Assembly: GCA_003576535.1 (NCBI GenBank)
Contig: QXCQ01000081.1
Location: 5,649-69,648 of the forward strand
DNA: 64,000 nucleotides
Reading direction: 5' to 3'
Source of the DNA: Nakamurella silvestris
Lineage (GTDB): Bacteria > Actinomycetota > Actinomycetes > Mycobacteriales > Nakamurellaceae
Numbering within the stretch: the first letter of the stretch is position 1; every line of letters begins with the position of its first letter. Positions 28,408 through 36,881 of this stretch are shown piece after piece. The notes beneath the pieces are model-generated. The model did not search any database. It had not been told where the DNA came from and saw nothing but the letters and a program-made list of their open reading frames with translations. The translations under genes and the position numbers were made by a program.

Positions 28408-29046
28408 TCAGGCCCCGGGGACACCGGTGTACGCGGCGGTGGTCCGGTCGGCGCTCTCCCGTGCCTGCTGCTCGGACTCCCCGGACGCGACGTGGGCGGC
28501 GAACCAGCGGTCGCTGCTCTCGGTGATGAACCGCCGTGCCTCCTCGGACACCATCCAGGCGGCGATCTCCTGCGGGTCCCGGGCGAATCCCGTTTCCAGG
28601 TGCAGGGCCAGGCCCATCACCGCCATCTCCCAGCCGATCCCGACGGCGCCCGGCCCGAACTGGACCCAACGCTCGTCGTCGACGTGGGCGATGTGCACCA
28701 GCTCCAGCCGGGCCCGTTCGGCGGACACCGGCACGATCGTCACCTCGATCCAGCTGACGTCGCCGCCGTACTCCCAGGTCGCAGTGAAAGCGGTGGGGGC
28801 GTCACAGGTCTGGATGGCGCCGCCGGCCTGGCCCTCCAGCTGGTAGTGCCCGCCCACCCGCAGGTCCCCGCTGACCGGCAGGAACCACCGGGGGATCCGC
28901 TCGGCGCTGGTGACGGCGTCCCAGACGTCCTCGGCCGCGGCCCCGAACTCCTGGCTCAGGGTCACGATCCGGGCCTCCCCGGCGGGCAGCGCTCGGGAGC
29001 CGACGGTCCGCTCGACGGCGTTGATCTGGTGGTCTACATCGATCAT
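28408..29046 (-). CDS. SRPBCC (AHSA1-like) protein
   Basis: The 212-aa protein has the START/Bet v1-like fold of the AHSA1 family: FGAAAEDVWDAVTSAERIPRWFLPVSGDLRVGG near residues 33-65, then WEYGGDVSWIEVTI and a C-terminal helix. Such proteins bind hydrophobic ligands and are often encoded with an ArsR regulator, as here (4-bp overlap). A second helical region (residues about 140-205) extends beyond the minimal domain. The ligand is unknown. The stop lies 16 bp from the R4 array. Confidence 0.85.
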   Translation of the reverse strand: MIDVDHQINAVERTVGSRALPAGEARIVTLSQEFGAAAEDVWDAVTSAERIPRWFLPVSGDLRVGGHYQLEGQAGGAIQTCDAPTAFTATWEYGGDVSWIEVTIVPVSAERARLELVHIAHVDDERWVQFGPGAVGIGWEMAVMGLALHLETGFARDPQEIAAWMVSEEARRFITESSDRWFAAHVASGESEQQARESADRTTAAYTGVPGA

Positions 29047-29534
29047 GGGTTCTCTCCAGGTTCTCGGGGGTCGATCGAAATGGCGCGGTCAGGAGCCGCC
29101 GTGGTCGTTCTCGCTGCGCCCGGACCGCCTGCTGCCGGAGCTTCTGCGCCCGGACCGCCTGCTGCAGGACGGCCGGCCGGACCGCCTGTTGCAGGGCTTT
29201 CACCGGCGAGGCGGCGTTCCCGCCGCCCGCGGGCGAGTTCAGTGGCCAGGGCGTCGAAGTGTGGTGTCCAGAACTGCCGGAAACCGTCGAGCCAGCGGTC
29301 GACGTCCCGCAGGGGTTCGGGGTTGACGCTGTACAGCCGACGGGTTCCGGCCGGGCGGACCTGGGTGAATCCGCTTTCCCGCAGAACCCGAAGGTGCTGT
29401 GACACCGCGGGCTGGCTGATGCCGAACTCCTGGCCGATGGTCTCGCTGATCGTCCCGGAGGCCTGTTCCCCCGCGCTCAGCAGTTCCAGGATCCGTCGGC
29501 GCACCGGATCACCGAGGACGTCGAAGGCGTGCAT
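29043..29534 (-). CDS. ArsR-family repressor
   Basis: The 163-aa protein has a winged HTH in residues 1-90 (VLGDPVRRRILELLSAGEQ, then GISQPAVSQHLRVLRESGFT and RRLYSVNPEPL). No Cys metal-site is visible, so it is of the group that pairs with SRPBCC proteins rather than a metal sensor. The C-terminal 55 residues are a Gly/Pro/Ala low-complexity tail built from short DNA repeats (CGGACCGCCTG), unusual for the family. An inverted repeat upstream is a likely autoregulatory site. Confidence 0.88.
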   Translation of the reverse strand: MHAFDVLGDPVRRRILELLSAGEQASGTISETIGQEFGISQPAVSQHLRVLRESGFTQVRPAGTRRLYSVNPEPLRDVDRWLDGFRQFWTPHFDALATELARGRRERRLAGESPATGGPAGRPAAGGPGAEAPAAGGPGAARTTTAAPDRAISIDPREPGENP

Positions 29535-29568
29535 GGACTCAAGATACAGGTGCGACTTATATAAGCCA

Positions 29569-29585
29569 ACACCTATAACAGGTGT
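29569..29585. promoter_or_regulatory. Candidate ArsR operator
   Basis: ACACCT-ATAAC-AGGTGT is a perfect 6-bp dyad 35 bp upstream of the ArsR start. It lies in an AT-richer stretch (CTTATATAAG just beside it) that may contain the promoter. Further AGGTG half-sites occur nearby. Confidence 0.55.
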
Positions 29586-29763
29586 GACCTGGGCGACACC
29601 GCGGCCGACCCGTGAAGGCGCTCGACAGGTGTCAACGAACCTGTTTCGACCGTTCCGGGGAGAAGTTCGGCGTGCCGAAGAATCGATTCACTAGTGCCCT
29701 GACCTGCGCATCCACGATTTCCGAATTAACCAGATCCCGTCAGAGCCAGGTAGGAAAAGAATC

Positions 29764-30756
29764 ATGGCCCTGACGATCGCTCTGCTCCTCATCTCGGCCA
29801 TCGCCATCTATCTGGCCTGCGAATGGTTCGTGAACTCGGTCGAGTGGCTCGGCGCGCGGATGAAGGTCGGGACCTTGGCGGTCGGCAGTGTGCTCGCCGC
29901 GGTCGGCACCGCCCTGCCGGAAAGTGTGGTCACCTTCGTCGCCGTCGCGCTGGGGGACACCCCCGAACGCAAGGACATCGGCGTCGGCGCGGCCATGGGT
30001 GGTCCGCTCGTGCTGTCGACCATCGGGTACGCCGTCATCGGCGTGGTCCTGGCCATCACCACGAAATCCCTGCGTACGAAGCCGCCGGGGGCACGGGAGC
30101 TGATCAGCGACCAACGTTGGTTCATCGTCATCTTCATCGCCAAGGTCGCACTCGGACTGGTGGTCTTCGCCTTCAAACCGTGGCTGGCCATCGGGTTCGT
30201 CGCCGCCTACGCGGTGTTCGTCTGGCGGGAGTTGAAGGAGGCCAAGGTCTCCGGGGGGCACAGCGACGAGGATCTGGAACCGCTGCGCCTGCAGCCGAAA
30301 CGGGACAAACCCTCGAACCTGGCCGTCATCACCCAGACCGTGGCCACCCTCGCGGTCATCTTCGTCGCCTCGCAGGTGTTCGTCACCCAGCTGGAGGACA
30401 TCGGCCCGGACCTGGGACTCCCGCCGACCGTGGTGGCCCTGCTGCTCGCGCCGATCGCGACCGAGCTCCCCGAGATCCTGAACGCCGTGATCTGGGTCCG
30501 CCAGGGCAAGACCGAGCTGGCCATCGCGAACATCTCCGGGTCCATGATGATCCAGGCGACCATCCCGTCCGCGCTGGGTATCGCCTTCACCCCGTGGCAT
30601 TTCGACGGACCGTTGATCCTCGCCGGCGCAGTGACGCTCGGAGCGATCCTGCTGATGGTGATCGTCGGCAGAATGGGCCGGATGACGGCGGCGACGCTGA
30701 GTTCGGGGGCCCTTCTCTACGGCGGGTTCCTGACCGCCGTGCTCGTCACGGTCTAG
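29764..30756 (+). CDS. Sodium/calcium exchanger family membrane protein
   Basis: The 330-aa polytopic membrane protein has two homologous halves of about five helices. The alpha-repeat signatures are VGTALPESVVTF near residue 47 and PIATELPEIL near residue 235, with the acidic residues that bind the cation in the CaCA superfamily. A hydrophilic loop (about residues 160-185, KRDKPSN) separates the halves. It probably exports Ca2+ or another divalent ion in exchange for Na+ or H+; the specificity is not visible. The ATG at 29764 has AGGTAGGAAAAGA. The gene is convergent with hepT (4-bp overlap of ends). Confidence 0.9.
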   Translation: MALTIALLLISAIAIYLACEWFVNSVEWLGARMKVGTLAVGSVLAAVGTALPESVVTFVAVALGDTPERKDIGVGAAMGGPLVLSTIGYAVIGVVLAITTKSLRTKPPGARELISDQRWFIVIFIAKVALGLVVFAFKPWLAIGFVAAYAVFVWRELKEAKVSGGHSDEDLEPLRLQPKRDKPSNLAVITQTVATLAVIFVASQVFVTQLEDIGPDLGLPPTVVALLLAPIATELPEILNAVIWVRQGKTELAIANISGSMMIQATIPSALGIAFTPWHFDGPLILAGAVTLGAILLMVIVGRMGRMTAATLSSGALLYGGFLTAVLVTV

Positions 30757-31157
30757 GGCGTCTCCACGACGCTCTGATCGGACGCAGACGCGGACGGAGC
30801 CAGCAGATGGGTGATCGCAGACGCAAGCGCCGGAAGGCTCACGGCCATCGCCTCCCACAGGATCTCGGAATCGACGGAGCCGTATTCGTGCGCCACCAGA
30901 TCGCGCATTCCCTTCACCGCGCGGAGCCGCAGATGGCCATGTCTGTGCACGAAGGCCGGCGGCAGGCGAGCGACGGCCTCTCCCAACTTGAGGACCACCG
31001 CCTCCGCAGCCAGGGGGAGTGCCTCGTCGGCGTCCCACTGCTCCTTGCCCCGGTTGACCAGCCGTTCGGCGATCGCGGCGAACCCGAGCATGTCGCTCAA
31101 CAGTTCGACGGTTCTGGGGCCGAACTCTGTCGCCAGGTCGGCTCTCCCCGGCGTCAC
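30753..31157 (-). CDS. HepT-like ribonuclease toxin (DUF86)
   Basis: HepT toxins are small HEPN-domain RNases. The 134-aa protein contains the RX4HXY active motif as RDLVAHEY (about residues 85-92), with helices typical of DUF86. It follows the nucleotidyltransferase antitoxin with a 4-bp overlap. In the described MntA-HepT pairs the antitoxin inactivates the toxin by AMPylating the Tyr of this motif. The key R, H and Y are all present, so the toxin is probably functional. Confidence 0.88.
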   Translation of the reverse strand: MTPGRADLATEFGPRTVELLSDMLGFAAIAERLVNRGKEQWDADEALPLAAEAVVLKLGEAVARLPPAFVHRHGHLRLRAVKGMRDLVAHEYGSVDSEILWEAMAVSLPALASAITHLLAPSASASDQSVVETP

Positions 31158-31621
31158 AGCGGCCGGGCCAGGCTTCGGATCCGCTCCAGGCGCTCGCCGC
31201 TGCCCCGGTCGGACACGACATCGACGGGGACTCCGAGCAGATCCTCCAACTCGAGAACGAGCTGCGCCTGATCGAGCAGTGAGGCCCCGGGGGCGAACCT
31301 CACCAACAGGTCGACATCGCTGTCAGGTGTGTCCTCCCCACGGAGCACCGACCCGAACACGCGGACATCCGAAGCTTTGTTCGACGCCGCGATCTCCAGT
31401 ACGGCGTCCCGGCGGCGTGCCACCAACACCGACGGGGGCAGACGCAGCGCGGCGAAGATACGACCCAGCATGTCGCTCGACGGAGATCTGCGGCCGGTCT
31501 CGTAGGCGGCGATGTTCGGTTGAGCGACACCCGTACGCGCGCTCAACTCTGACTGGCTCAACCCGGCACGCTCCCGCGCCTGACGAATTTTCTGCGCGTC
31601 CGGGACCGGAGGGCATATCAC
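31154..31621 (-). CDS. HTH-nucleotidyltransferase antitoxin (MntA type)
   Basis: The 155-aa protein fuses an XRE-type HTH (about residues 10-65, ARERAGLSQSELSARTGVAQ, then IAAYETGRRSPS) to a minimal nucleotidyltransferase with the GSX10DXD motif (GSVLRGEDTPDSDVD, about residues 95-109). It would neutralise the HepT toxin and also repress its own operon through the HTH. The GTG start at 31621 is preceded by GGAGGG and lies inside a perfect 13-bp inverted repeat. The longer open frame upstream overlaps the pcrA start and is not coding. Confidence 0.87.
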   Translation of the reverse strand: MICPPVPDAQKIRQARERAGLSQSELSARTGVAQPNIAAYETGRRSPSSDMLGRIFAALRLPPSVLVARRRDAVLEIAASNKASDVRVFGSVLRGEDTPDSDVDLLVRFAPGASLLDQAQLVLELEDLLGVPVDVVSDRGSGERLERIRSLARPL

Positions 31622-31636
31622 GATGATATGCCCTCC
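31608..31636. promoter_or_regulatory. Operator palindrome over the antitoxin start codon
   Basis: GGAGGGCATATCA-CGA-TGATATGCCCTCC is a perfect 13-bp inverted repeat. On the minus strand its left part supplies the GGAGGG ribosome-binding site, and the GTG start (31619-31621) lies at its centre. This is the probable autoregulatory site of the HTH antitoxin. Confidence 0.82.
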
Positions 31637-31715
31637 GCGGCTCGAGCGGCAGGTGTGGAGCGCACCCTCGCGCCGGGCGGGGAGTGTCGGCGGCTGGCGG
31701 TACGGTTGATCCGTT

Positions 31716-34292
31716 ATGACAACTCTGTTCGATTCAGCTTCCGAGCCCCCGGCGGGGAGTCCAGCCGAGCCCCCGGCGGGGAGTCCAGCCGAGCCCCCGG
31801 CGGACGGGTACGGCGACGCCCACGCCGCCGAGCCGACGCTCCACTTCCCCAGCCAACCCGAAGCCTGGACGGCGCAGCGATCCGGTGCACCGTCACACCC
31901 ACACCGTCCGGCACCGCCGACGGCGGAGGAGCTGCTGGAGGGGCTGAACACCGAGCAGCGCGCCGCCGTCGAGCACCGCGGTGCGCCGCTGCTGGTGGTT
32001 GCCGGTGCCGGCTCCGGGAAAACCAGGGTGCTGACCCGCCGGATCGCCTACCTGCTGGCCGCGGGCGGTGCCACTCCGGGTGAGATCCTCGCCATCACCT
32101 TCACCAACAAGGCCGCCGCCGAGATGAAGGAACGGGTCTCGGAGATCGTCGGCCCGCGGGCCAAGGTCATGTGGGTGTCGACCTTCCACTCCATGTGTGT
32201 GCGCATCCTGCGTGCCGAGGCCACCCAGCTCGGGTACAAGTCGACCTTCACCATCTACGACTCCGCCGACTCCCAGCGGCTGATCGCCATGGTCGCCAAC
32301 GACCTGGACCTGGACACCAAACGGTTCACGGCCCGGTTCCTGGCCACCAACATCTCGAATCTGAAGAACGAGCTGCTCGACCCGGCCACCGCCGCCGACC
32401 GCGCCGACAACGAGGTGTCCAAGGCCATCGCCGAGGTCTACGCCGGGTACCAGGCCCGTCTCCGCGCCGCCTCCGCCCTGGACTTCGACGACCTGATCAT
32501 GGAGACCGTCGCCCTGCTGCAGGCCTTCCCGGCCGTGGCCGAGCACTACCGCCGCCGCTTCCGGCACGTCCTGGTCGACGAGTACCAGGACACCAACCAC
32601 GCCCAGTACTCGCTGGTCCGGGAACTGGTCGGCGGCAGCTCGGCCGACCGGGAACTGCGGGCCGCCGACGGGTCGATCGTCCGCGAGGGGGTCGTCAGCG
32701 CCGTGCCGCCGGCCGAGCTCGTCGTGGTCGGTGACGCCGACCAGTCCATCTACGCCTTCCGTGGCGCGACCATCCGCAACATCGTCGAGTTCGAACGGGA
32801 CTACCCGGATTCCCGCACCATCCTGCTCGAGCAGAACTACCGGTCCACCCAGACGATCCTGTCCGCCGCGAACGCCGTCATCTCCCGGAACCCGCAGCGC
32901 CGGGCGAAGAACCTGTGGACCGCCGAGGGCCTCGGCACCCAGGTCGTCGGGTACGTCGCCGACAACGAGCACGACGAGGCCGCCTTCGTGGCCAAGGAGA
33001 TCGACCGGCTGGTCGACGAGGAGCAGATCCGCTTCGGCGATGTGGCGATCTTCTACCGCACCAACTCCGCCTCGCGTGCCTTCGAGGACGTGTTCGTCCG
33101 GCTCGGCATGCCGTACAAGATCGTCGGCGGCCTGCGTTTCTACGAGCGCAAGGAGGTACGCGACGCCCTGGCGTACCTGCGCGCCCTGGCCAACCCGGTC
33201 GACGAGGTGTCGGTCCGGCGGATCCTGAACACCCCCAAACGCGGTATCGGTGACCGGGCGGAGGCGGCGGTCGCCGTCTACGCGGAGTCCAAGAAGATCT
33301 CCTTCACCGAGGCGCTCACCAAGGTCGCCGACATCCCGTTCATCGCCACCCGATCGGCGAATGCCATCGCCGGGTTCAACGAGATGATGGAGTCCTTGCG
33401 GGAGAAGATGTTCGACGGCATGGAGCCGGCGGATCTGCTCACCGAACTCCTGGAACTCTCCGGCTACCGCGATCAGCTGGAAGCCAGTGACGACCCGCAG
33501 GACGGCTCCCGCCTGGAGAACCTCGAGCAGTTGGTGACGGTCCTGCGGGAGCGGGTCGAGATCCTCGGCAGCGCAGAACCTCTCGAGGGCGAGGACCCGG
33601 TCGATGCCGACATCCCGCCCGGTCCGGCCCTGCTGGCCGCTGTGCTGGAACAGATGTCACTCGTCGCCGACGCCGATCAGATCCCGGACTCGGCCGCCGG
33701 CATGGTCACCCTGATGACCCTGCACACCGCCAAGGGCCTGGAGTTCCCGGTGGTGTTCCTGGCCGGCTGGGAGGACGGGATCTTCCCGCACATGCGGGCC
33801 ATGGGGGACGAGAAGGAACTGGCCGAGGAACGACGCCTGGCCTACGTCGGCATCACCCGGGCCCGCGAACGGCTGTACATCTCCCGGGCCGTCATGCGCT
33901 CGGCGTGGGGGCAGCCCGGGTCCAACCCGGCCTCCCGGTTCATCGAGGACATCCCGGCCGAGCTGATCGACTGGCGGCGGTTGGCCGACGCCGATGCACG
34001 ACACGGCGAGTACGGACGGTCCGCGCCGATGACGGCCTCGCGGTTCGGTCAGTCGTCCGCTCCACGGGCGGTACCGCGCGGCGGTGCCTCGTCACCCTCG
34101 CGAGGGGCGCGGATGGCGGGTCCGCCGTTGGAACTGGCCGTGGGGGACCGGGTCTCGCACGACAAGTACGGCCTCGGCACGGTGGTCCAGGCCGACGGGG
34201 CCGGGGTCCGTGCCACCGTCACCATCGATTTCGGGGCCACCGGCAAGGTGCGGTTGATGCTCATCGGCGGTGTGCCGATGGTCAAGCTCTGA
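31716..34292 (+). CDS. pcrA: PcrA/UvrD1-type DNA helicase
   Basis: This is a superfamily 1A 3'-5' DNA helicase of 858 aa for repair and replication restart. It has Walker A (AGAGSGKTR, about residue 95), motif Ia (ITFTNKAAAEM), Walker B (VDEYQDTN), motif III (GDADQSIYAFRGA), motif IV (LEQNYRST), motif V (TLHTAKGLEFPVVF) and motif VI (AYVGITRARERLY). A C-terminal Tudor-like segment (VGDRVSHDKYGLGTV) is typical of PcrA. The first 65 residues are a variable linker with a 24-nt repeat (31743-31790 and beyond) encoding EPPAGSPA. There is no clear ribosome-binding site before the ATG at 31716, so translation may be leaderless. Confidence 0.96.
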   Translation: MTTLFDSASEPPAGSPAEPPAGSPAEPPADGYGDAHAAEPTLHFPSQPEAWTAQRSGAPSHPHRPAPPTAEELLEGLNTEQRAAVEHRGAPLLVVAGAGSGKTRVLTRRIAYLLAAGGATPGEILAITFTNKAAAEMKERVSEIVGPRAKVMWVSTFHSMCVRILRAEATQLGYKSTFTIYDSADSQRLIAMVANDLDLDTKRFTARFLATNISNLKNELLDPATAADRADNEVSKAIAEVYAGYQARLRAASALDFDDLIMETVALLQAFPAVAEHYRRRFRHVLVDEYQDTNHAQYSLVRELVGGSSADRELRAADGSIVREGVVSAVPPAELVVVGDADQSIYAFRGATIRNIVEFERDYPDSRTILLEQNYRSTQTILSAANAVISRNPQRRAKNLWTAEGLGTQVVGYVADNEHDEAAFVAKEIDRLVDEEQIRFGDVAIFYRTNSASRAFEDVFVRLGMPYKIVGGLRFYERKEVRDALAYLRALANPVDEVSVRRILNTPKRGIGDRAEAAVAVYAESKKISFTEALTKVADIPFIATRSANAIAGFNEMMESLREKMFDGMEPADLLTELLELSGYRDQLEASDDPQDGSRLENLEQLVTVLRERVEILGSAEPLEGEDPVDADIPPGPALLAAVLEQMSLVADADQIPDSAAGMVTLMTLHTAKGLEFPVVFLAGWEDGIFPHMRAMGDEKELAEERRLAYVGITRARERLYISRAVMRSAWGQPGSNPASRFIEDIPAELIDWRRLADADARHGEYGRSAPMTASRFGQSSAPRAVPRGGASSPSRGARMAGPPLELAVGDRVSHDKYGLGTVVQADGAGVRATVTIDFGATGKVRLMLIGGVPMVKL

Positions 34293-34333
34293 CCCTGTCG
34301 GAATCTGCCCCTGCCGAACGCTGTTGCCTGTCG

Positions 34334-34399
34334 GACCGCGCTTGTTGCCGACAATCGCGCTGGTTGCATCAAGCGCGGAGGTCGGGAAGGAGCGCGGTC
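34334..34399. repeat. Palindromic repeat R3, copy 1
   Basis: A 66-bp element bounded by GACCGCGCTTGTT and AAGGAGCGCGGTC, with inner CCGAC/GTCGG and CGCGCT/AGCGCG arms. It lies 41 bp behind pcrA and before the 3' end of the MFS gene. Confidence 0.88.
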
Positions 34400-34433
34400 A
34401 GAGCCTGGCCAGGCCGAGGCACCCGAGAAACGG

Positions 34434-35885
34434 TCAGGCCGCGTCCGGGGACAACACGTCATTGCGGATGGTGAACCAGGCCAGCACCCCGCCGCCGGCG
34501 CACAGTGCCCCGGCGATGACGACCGCCGTCCCGAAGGCCGCATCCAGCTCCACCGGGTTGTCGTAGACCGCGGTGGTCATCCCGGCCAGCGCAGGCAGCA
34601 CCGCGACCACCAGCAGCCCGGCGGTGCGGGCCACCGCGTTGTTGATCGCCGAAGCCACCCCGGCCTGTCGGTTCGGGGCCGAGGCCAGCGCCGTCGCGGT
34701 CAACGGGGCCACCGTGATCGACAGGCCCAGGGCGAAGATCGTCACCCGCCAGAGGGCGTCGAACAGGGTGGACTCCAGCCCGAGGGAGCCGAACAGCAGC
34801 AAGGCCCCGGCGCACACCAGCGGGCCGACGGTCATCGGGATCCGTGGTCCGATGCGGGTCGCCACCTTGCCCATGACGGGGGAGAGGAACAGCATCACGA
34901 TCGGCACCGGCAGCAGGGCGCTGCCCGCCGCCAGCGGAGACAGTTCCGGCACCCGTTGCAGCATCACCGGAAGCAGGAAGAACGCCCCGGAGAGCGCCCC
35001 GTACACGGCGAAGGTCACCCCGTTGGTGCCACTGAACTGACGAGACCTGAACAACCCCAACGGCATCAGCGGGTTCGGCCGCCGGGCCTCGTTGACCACG
35101 AAGGCCACCAGCAGCGCCACTCCGGCGACCACAGAGGCGATCAGCGCCGCCGTCCAGCCCTGGTTCGGCCCTTCGGTGAGCCCGTAGGTCAGGCCGGCCA
35201 GTCCGAGGGCCGCCAGCACCGCCCCGGCGATGTCCAGGCTGCCGGAGGTCTGCTCGTCCCGGGTCTCGGGGACATGCCGCAGGGTGGTCCAGATGACGGC
35301 GGCGGCCAGCGGCAGGTTGATCAGGAACACCAGCCGCCAGCCCCACGGCGCCAGGCCCACCAGCGCGCCGCCGAGCAGCGGGCCGATGGCGGCGGCGATC
35401 CCCGTCAGCCCGGCCCACGAACCGATCGCCGCGGCCCGGTCCTCCTTGCGGAAGCTGGCCTCCAGGATGGCCAGGGAACCCGGGGTCAGCAGGGCGGCAC
35501 CGATGCCCTGGAACGCCCGCATGGCGATCAGGAAGGTGGTCGAGGGGGCCGCGGCACACCCGGCCGAGGCGACCGCGAACCAGATCACCCCGATGACGAA
35601 GATGCGCCGCCGGCCCATCCGGTCACCCAGGGAACCGCCGAGCAGCAGCAACCCGGACAGCGTCAGGGTGTAGGCGTTGACGGTCCATTGCAGGCCGGTC
35701 AGTCCCGCTCCCAGCTGTTCGCCGATCCGGGGCAGGGCCACGTTGATGACCGTCCCGTCAAGGATGGCCATGCTGCCGCCCAGGATGGTGGCGAACAGGG
35801 CCCAGCGTCCGGCGGTGGAGGTCAGAGTCAGCCCCGGCGCGCGTGCGCAGTCGGGAACCGGACCACCGTCCGCCGGGGTGCTCAC
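34434..35885 (-). CDS. MFS drug:H+ antiporter (DHA2/QacA family)
   Basis: The 483-aa membrane protein has about 14 predicted helices. It has the DHA2-family motifs ATILGGSMAILDGTVINVALPRI (split near residues 28-50), GGSLGDRMGRRR (motif A) and motif C-like GIAAAIGPLLGG. It is likely an efflux pump for hydrophobic or cationic compounds; the substrate is unknown. The GTG at 35885 overlaps the stop of the upstream membrane gene (GTGA), so the two form an operon. Confidence 0.9.
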   Translation of the reverse strand: MSTPADGGPVPDCARAPGLTLTSTAGRWALFATILGGSMAILDGTVINVALPRIGEQLGAGLTGLQWTVNAYTLTLSGLLLLGGSLGDRMGRRRIFVIGVIWFAVASAGCAAAPSTTFLIAMRAFQGIGAALLTPGSLAILEASFRKEDRAAAIGSWAGLTGIAAAIGPLLGGALVGLAPWGWRLVFLINLPLAAAVIWTTLRHVPETRDEQTSGSLDIAGAVLAALGLAGLTYGLTEGPNQGWTAALIASVVAGVALLVAFVVNEARRPNPLMPLGLFRSRQFSGTNGVTFAVYGALSGAFFLLPVMLQRVPELSPLAAGSALLPVPIVMLFLSPVMGKVATRIGPRIPMTVGPLVCAGALLLFGSLGLESTLFDALWRVTIFALGLSITVAPLTATALASAPNRQAGVASAINNAVARTAGLLVVAVLPALAGMTTAVYDNPVELDAAFGTAVVIAGALCAGGGVLAWFTIRNDVLSPDAA

Positions 35886-36352
35886 CGGCCGACGGCAGGC
35901 TCGGTGGGTGCCCGGTCGGCCCGGGTGTGGAACAGGAACCACAGGCCCAGGACCGGCAGGATCACCGGGATGAAGACGTACCCGCTGCCGAACCGCGACC
36001 AGACGGTGTCATGGGGGAAGGCGTTCGAGTCGAAGATCGACAGGATGCCGATCACCAGCACCCCGAGCAGCTCGATGGAACAGGCGGCCCAGGCGATCCC
36101 GCGGGCGACCGGCCCGCGCAGGATCAGACCGGTGGCGGCGGCGAGATAGACCAGCCCCGAGAACAGGGACAGCGAGTAGGCCAGCGGGGCCTCGTCGAAC
36201 TTGGTGCTGATCTGCACCGCGGCCCTGCTGATCGCGGCGAGGGCGAAGATCGCATACAGCGCGATCAGCACCCGGCGCGGGCCGGAGTTCGGATCCGCGG
36301 CCCGCTCGTCGGAGGTCGCTGCGGCCGGTTCGCCGGCGGTGGGAGTGGTCAA
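35882..36352 (-). CDS. Four-helix membrane protein of unknown function
   Basis: The 156-aa protein has a hydrophilic N-terminal 27 residues and four hydrophobic helices (beginning RVLIALYAIFALAAISRAAV), with conserved-looking acidic and aromatic residues in the loops. Similar small proteins occur near pcrA in other actinomycetes, but no family name can be given with certainty. The TTG start at 36352 is supported by AGGG 8 bp upstream. It overlaps the MFS gene by 4 bp. Confidence 0.78.
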   Translation of the reverse strand: MTTPTAGEPAAATSDERAADPNSGPRRVLIALYAIFALAAISRAAVQISTKFDEAPLAYSLSLFSGLVYLAAATGLILRGPVARGIAWAACSIELLGVLVIGILSIFDSNAFPHDTVWSRFGSGYVFIPVILPVLGLWFLFHTRADRAPTEPAVGR

Positions 36353-36412
36353 CGCGAATCCCTCGGTGTGTAGGACAGGAGTGCCGGATCGGTACGGAGA
36401 TTCAGGGGGTGA

Positions 36413-36787
36413 TCAGCCGAAACCGGTGGAGTGCGAGTTCCACAGCTGCAGCAGCCGCAACATCATCACGGCCACCACCACGGAGGTGAAACACAGTGCA
36501 ATACTGCCCCATCGGGTGCGTTCGATCCGGGCCAGCTGGATCCCCAGAGGCAACGGCAGCAGCACCCCGCCGAGGTAGGCCAGGAATGTGACCTTCTCCG
36601 CCGGCTCGTGGCCGTTGATGACCGCGATCACGGCGATGACCGACTGGACCAGGATGGCCCCCTCCAACACCAGAGCGGCGATGATCTGCGGACCGTTCAC
36701 GGCCCGTCGACGGTAGGACTGCAGGCCCAACCAGGCGGCGAGCAGCAGCCCGGCCGTCAGGAGGGAATACCCGAATACGGAGTTCAC
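36413..36787 (-). CDS. Small four-helix membrane protein
   Basis: The 124-aa protein is almost entirely hydrophobic: four helices with a short basic loop (SYRRRAVNG) after the first and an Arg-rich segment (RIERTRWG) before the last. The GTG at 36787 has AGGA upstream. The open frame extends much farther on this strand but overlaps the divergent membrane gene and is not coding there. No domain was recognised. It is 60 bp upstream of the four-helix protein gene and probably in the same transcript. Confidence 0.75.
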   Translation of the reverse strand: MNSVFGYSLLTAGLLLAAWLGLQSYRRRAVNGPQIIAALVLEGAILVQSVIAVIAVINGHEPAEKVTFLAYLGGVLLPLPLGIQLARIERTRWGSIALCFTSVVVAVMMLRLLQLWNSHSTGFG

Positions 36788-36881
36788 GACCGGAATCCTA
36801 CGAGTCCGGCGGATCATCCCTGTGCGCACAGCCCGGCGGCGGCCCCCGAAGTTGCTACGGTCGAAGAGTGCGGGGCGAGAG

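Noticed and set aside
27891-28424. Protein-coding ORFs within the R4 array
   Set aside because: They only reflect the 32-bp repeat translated in several frames and lack ribosome-binding sites and any family similarity.
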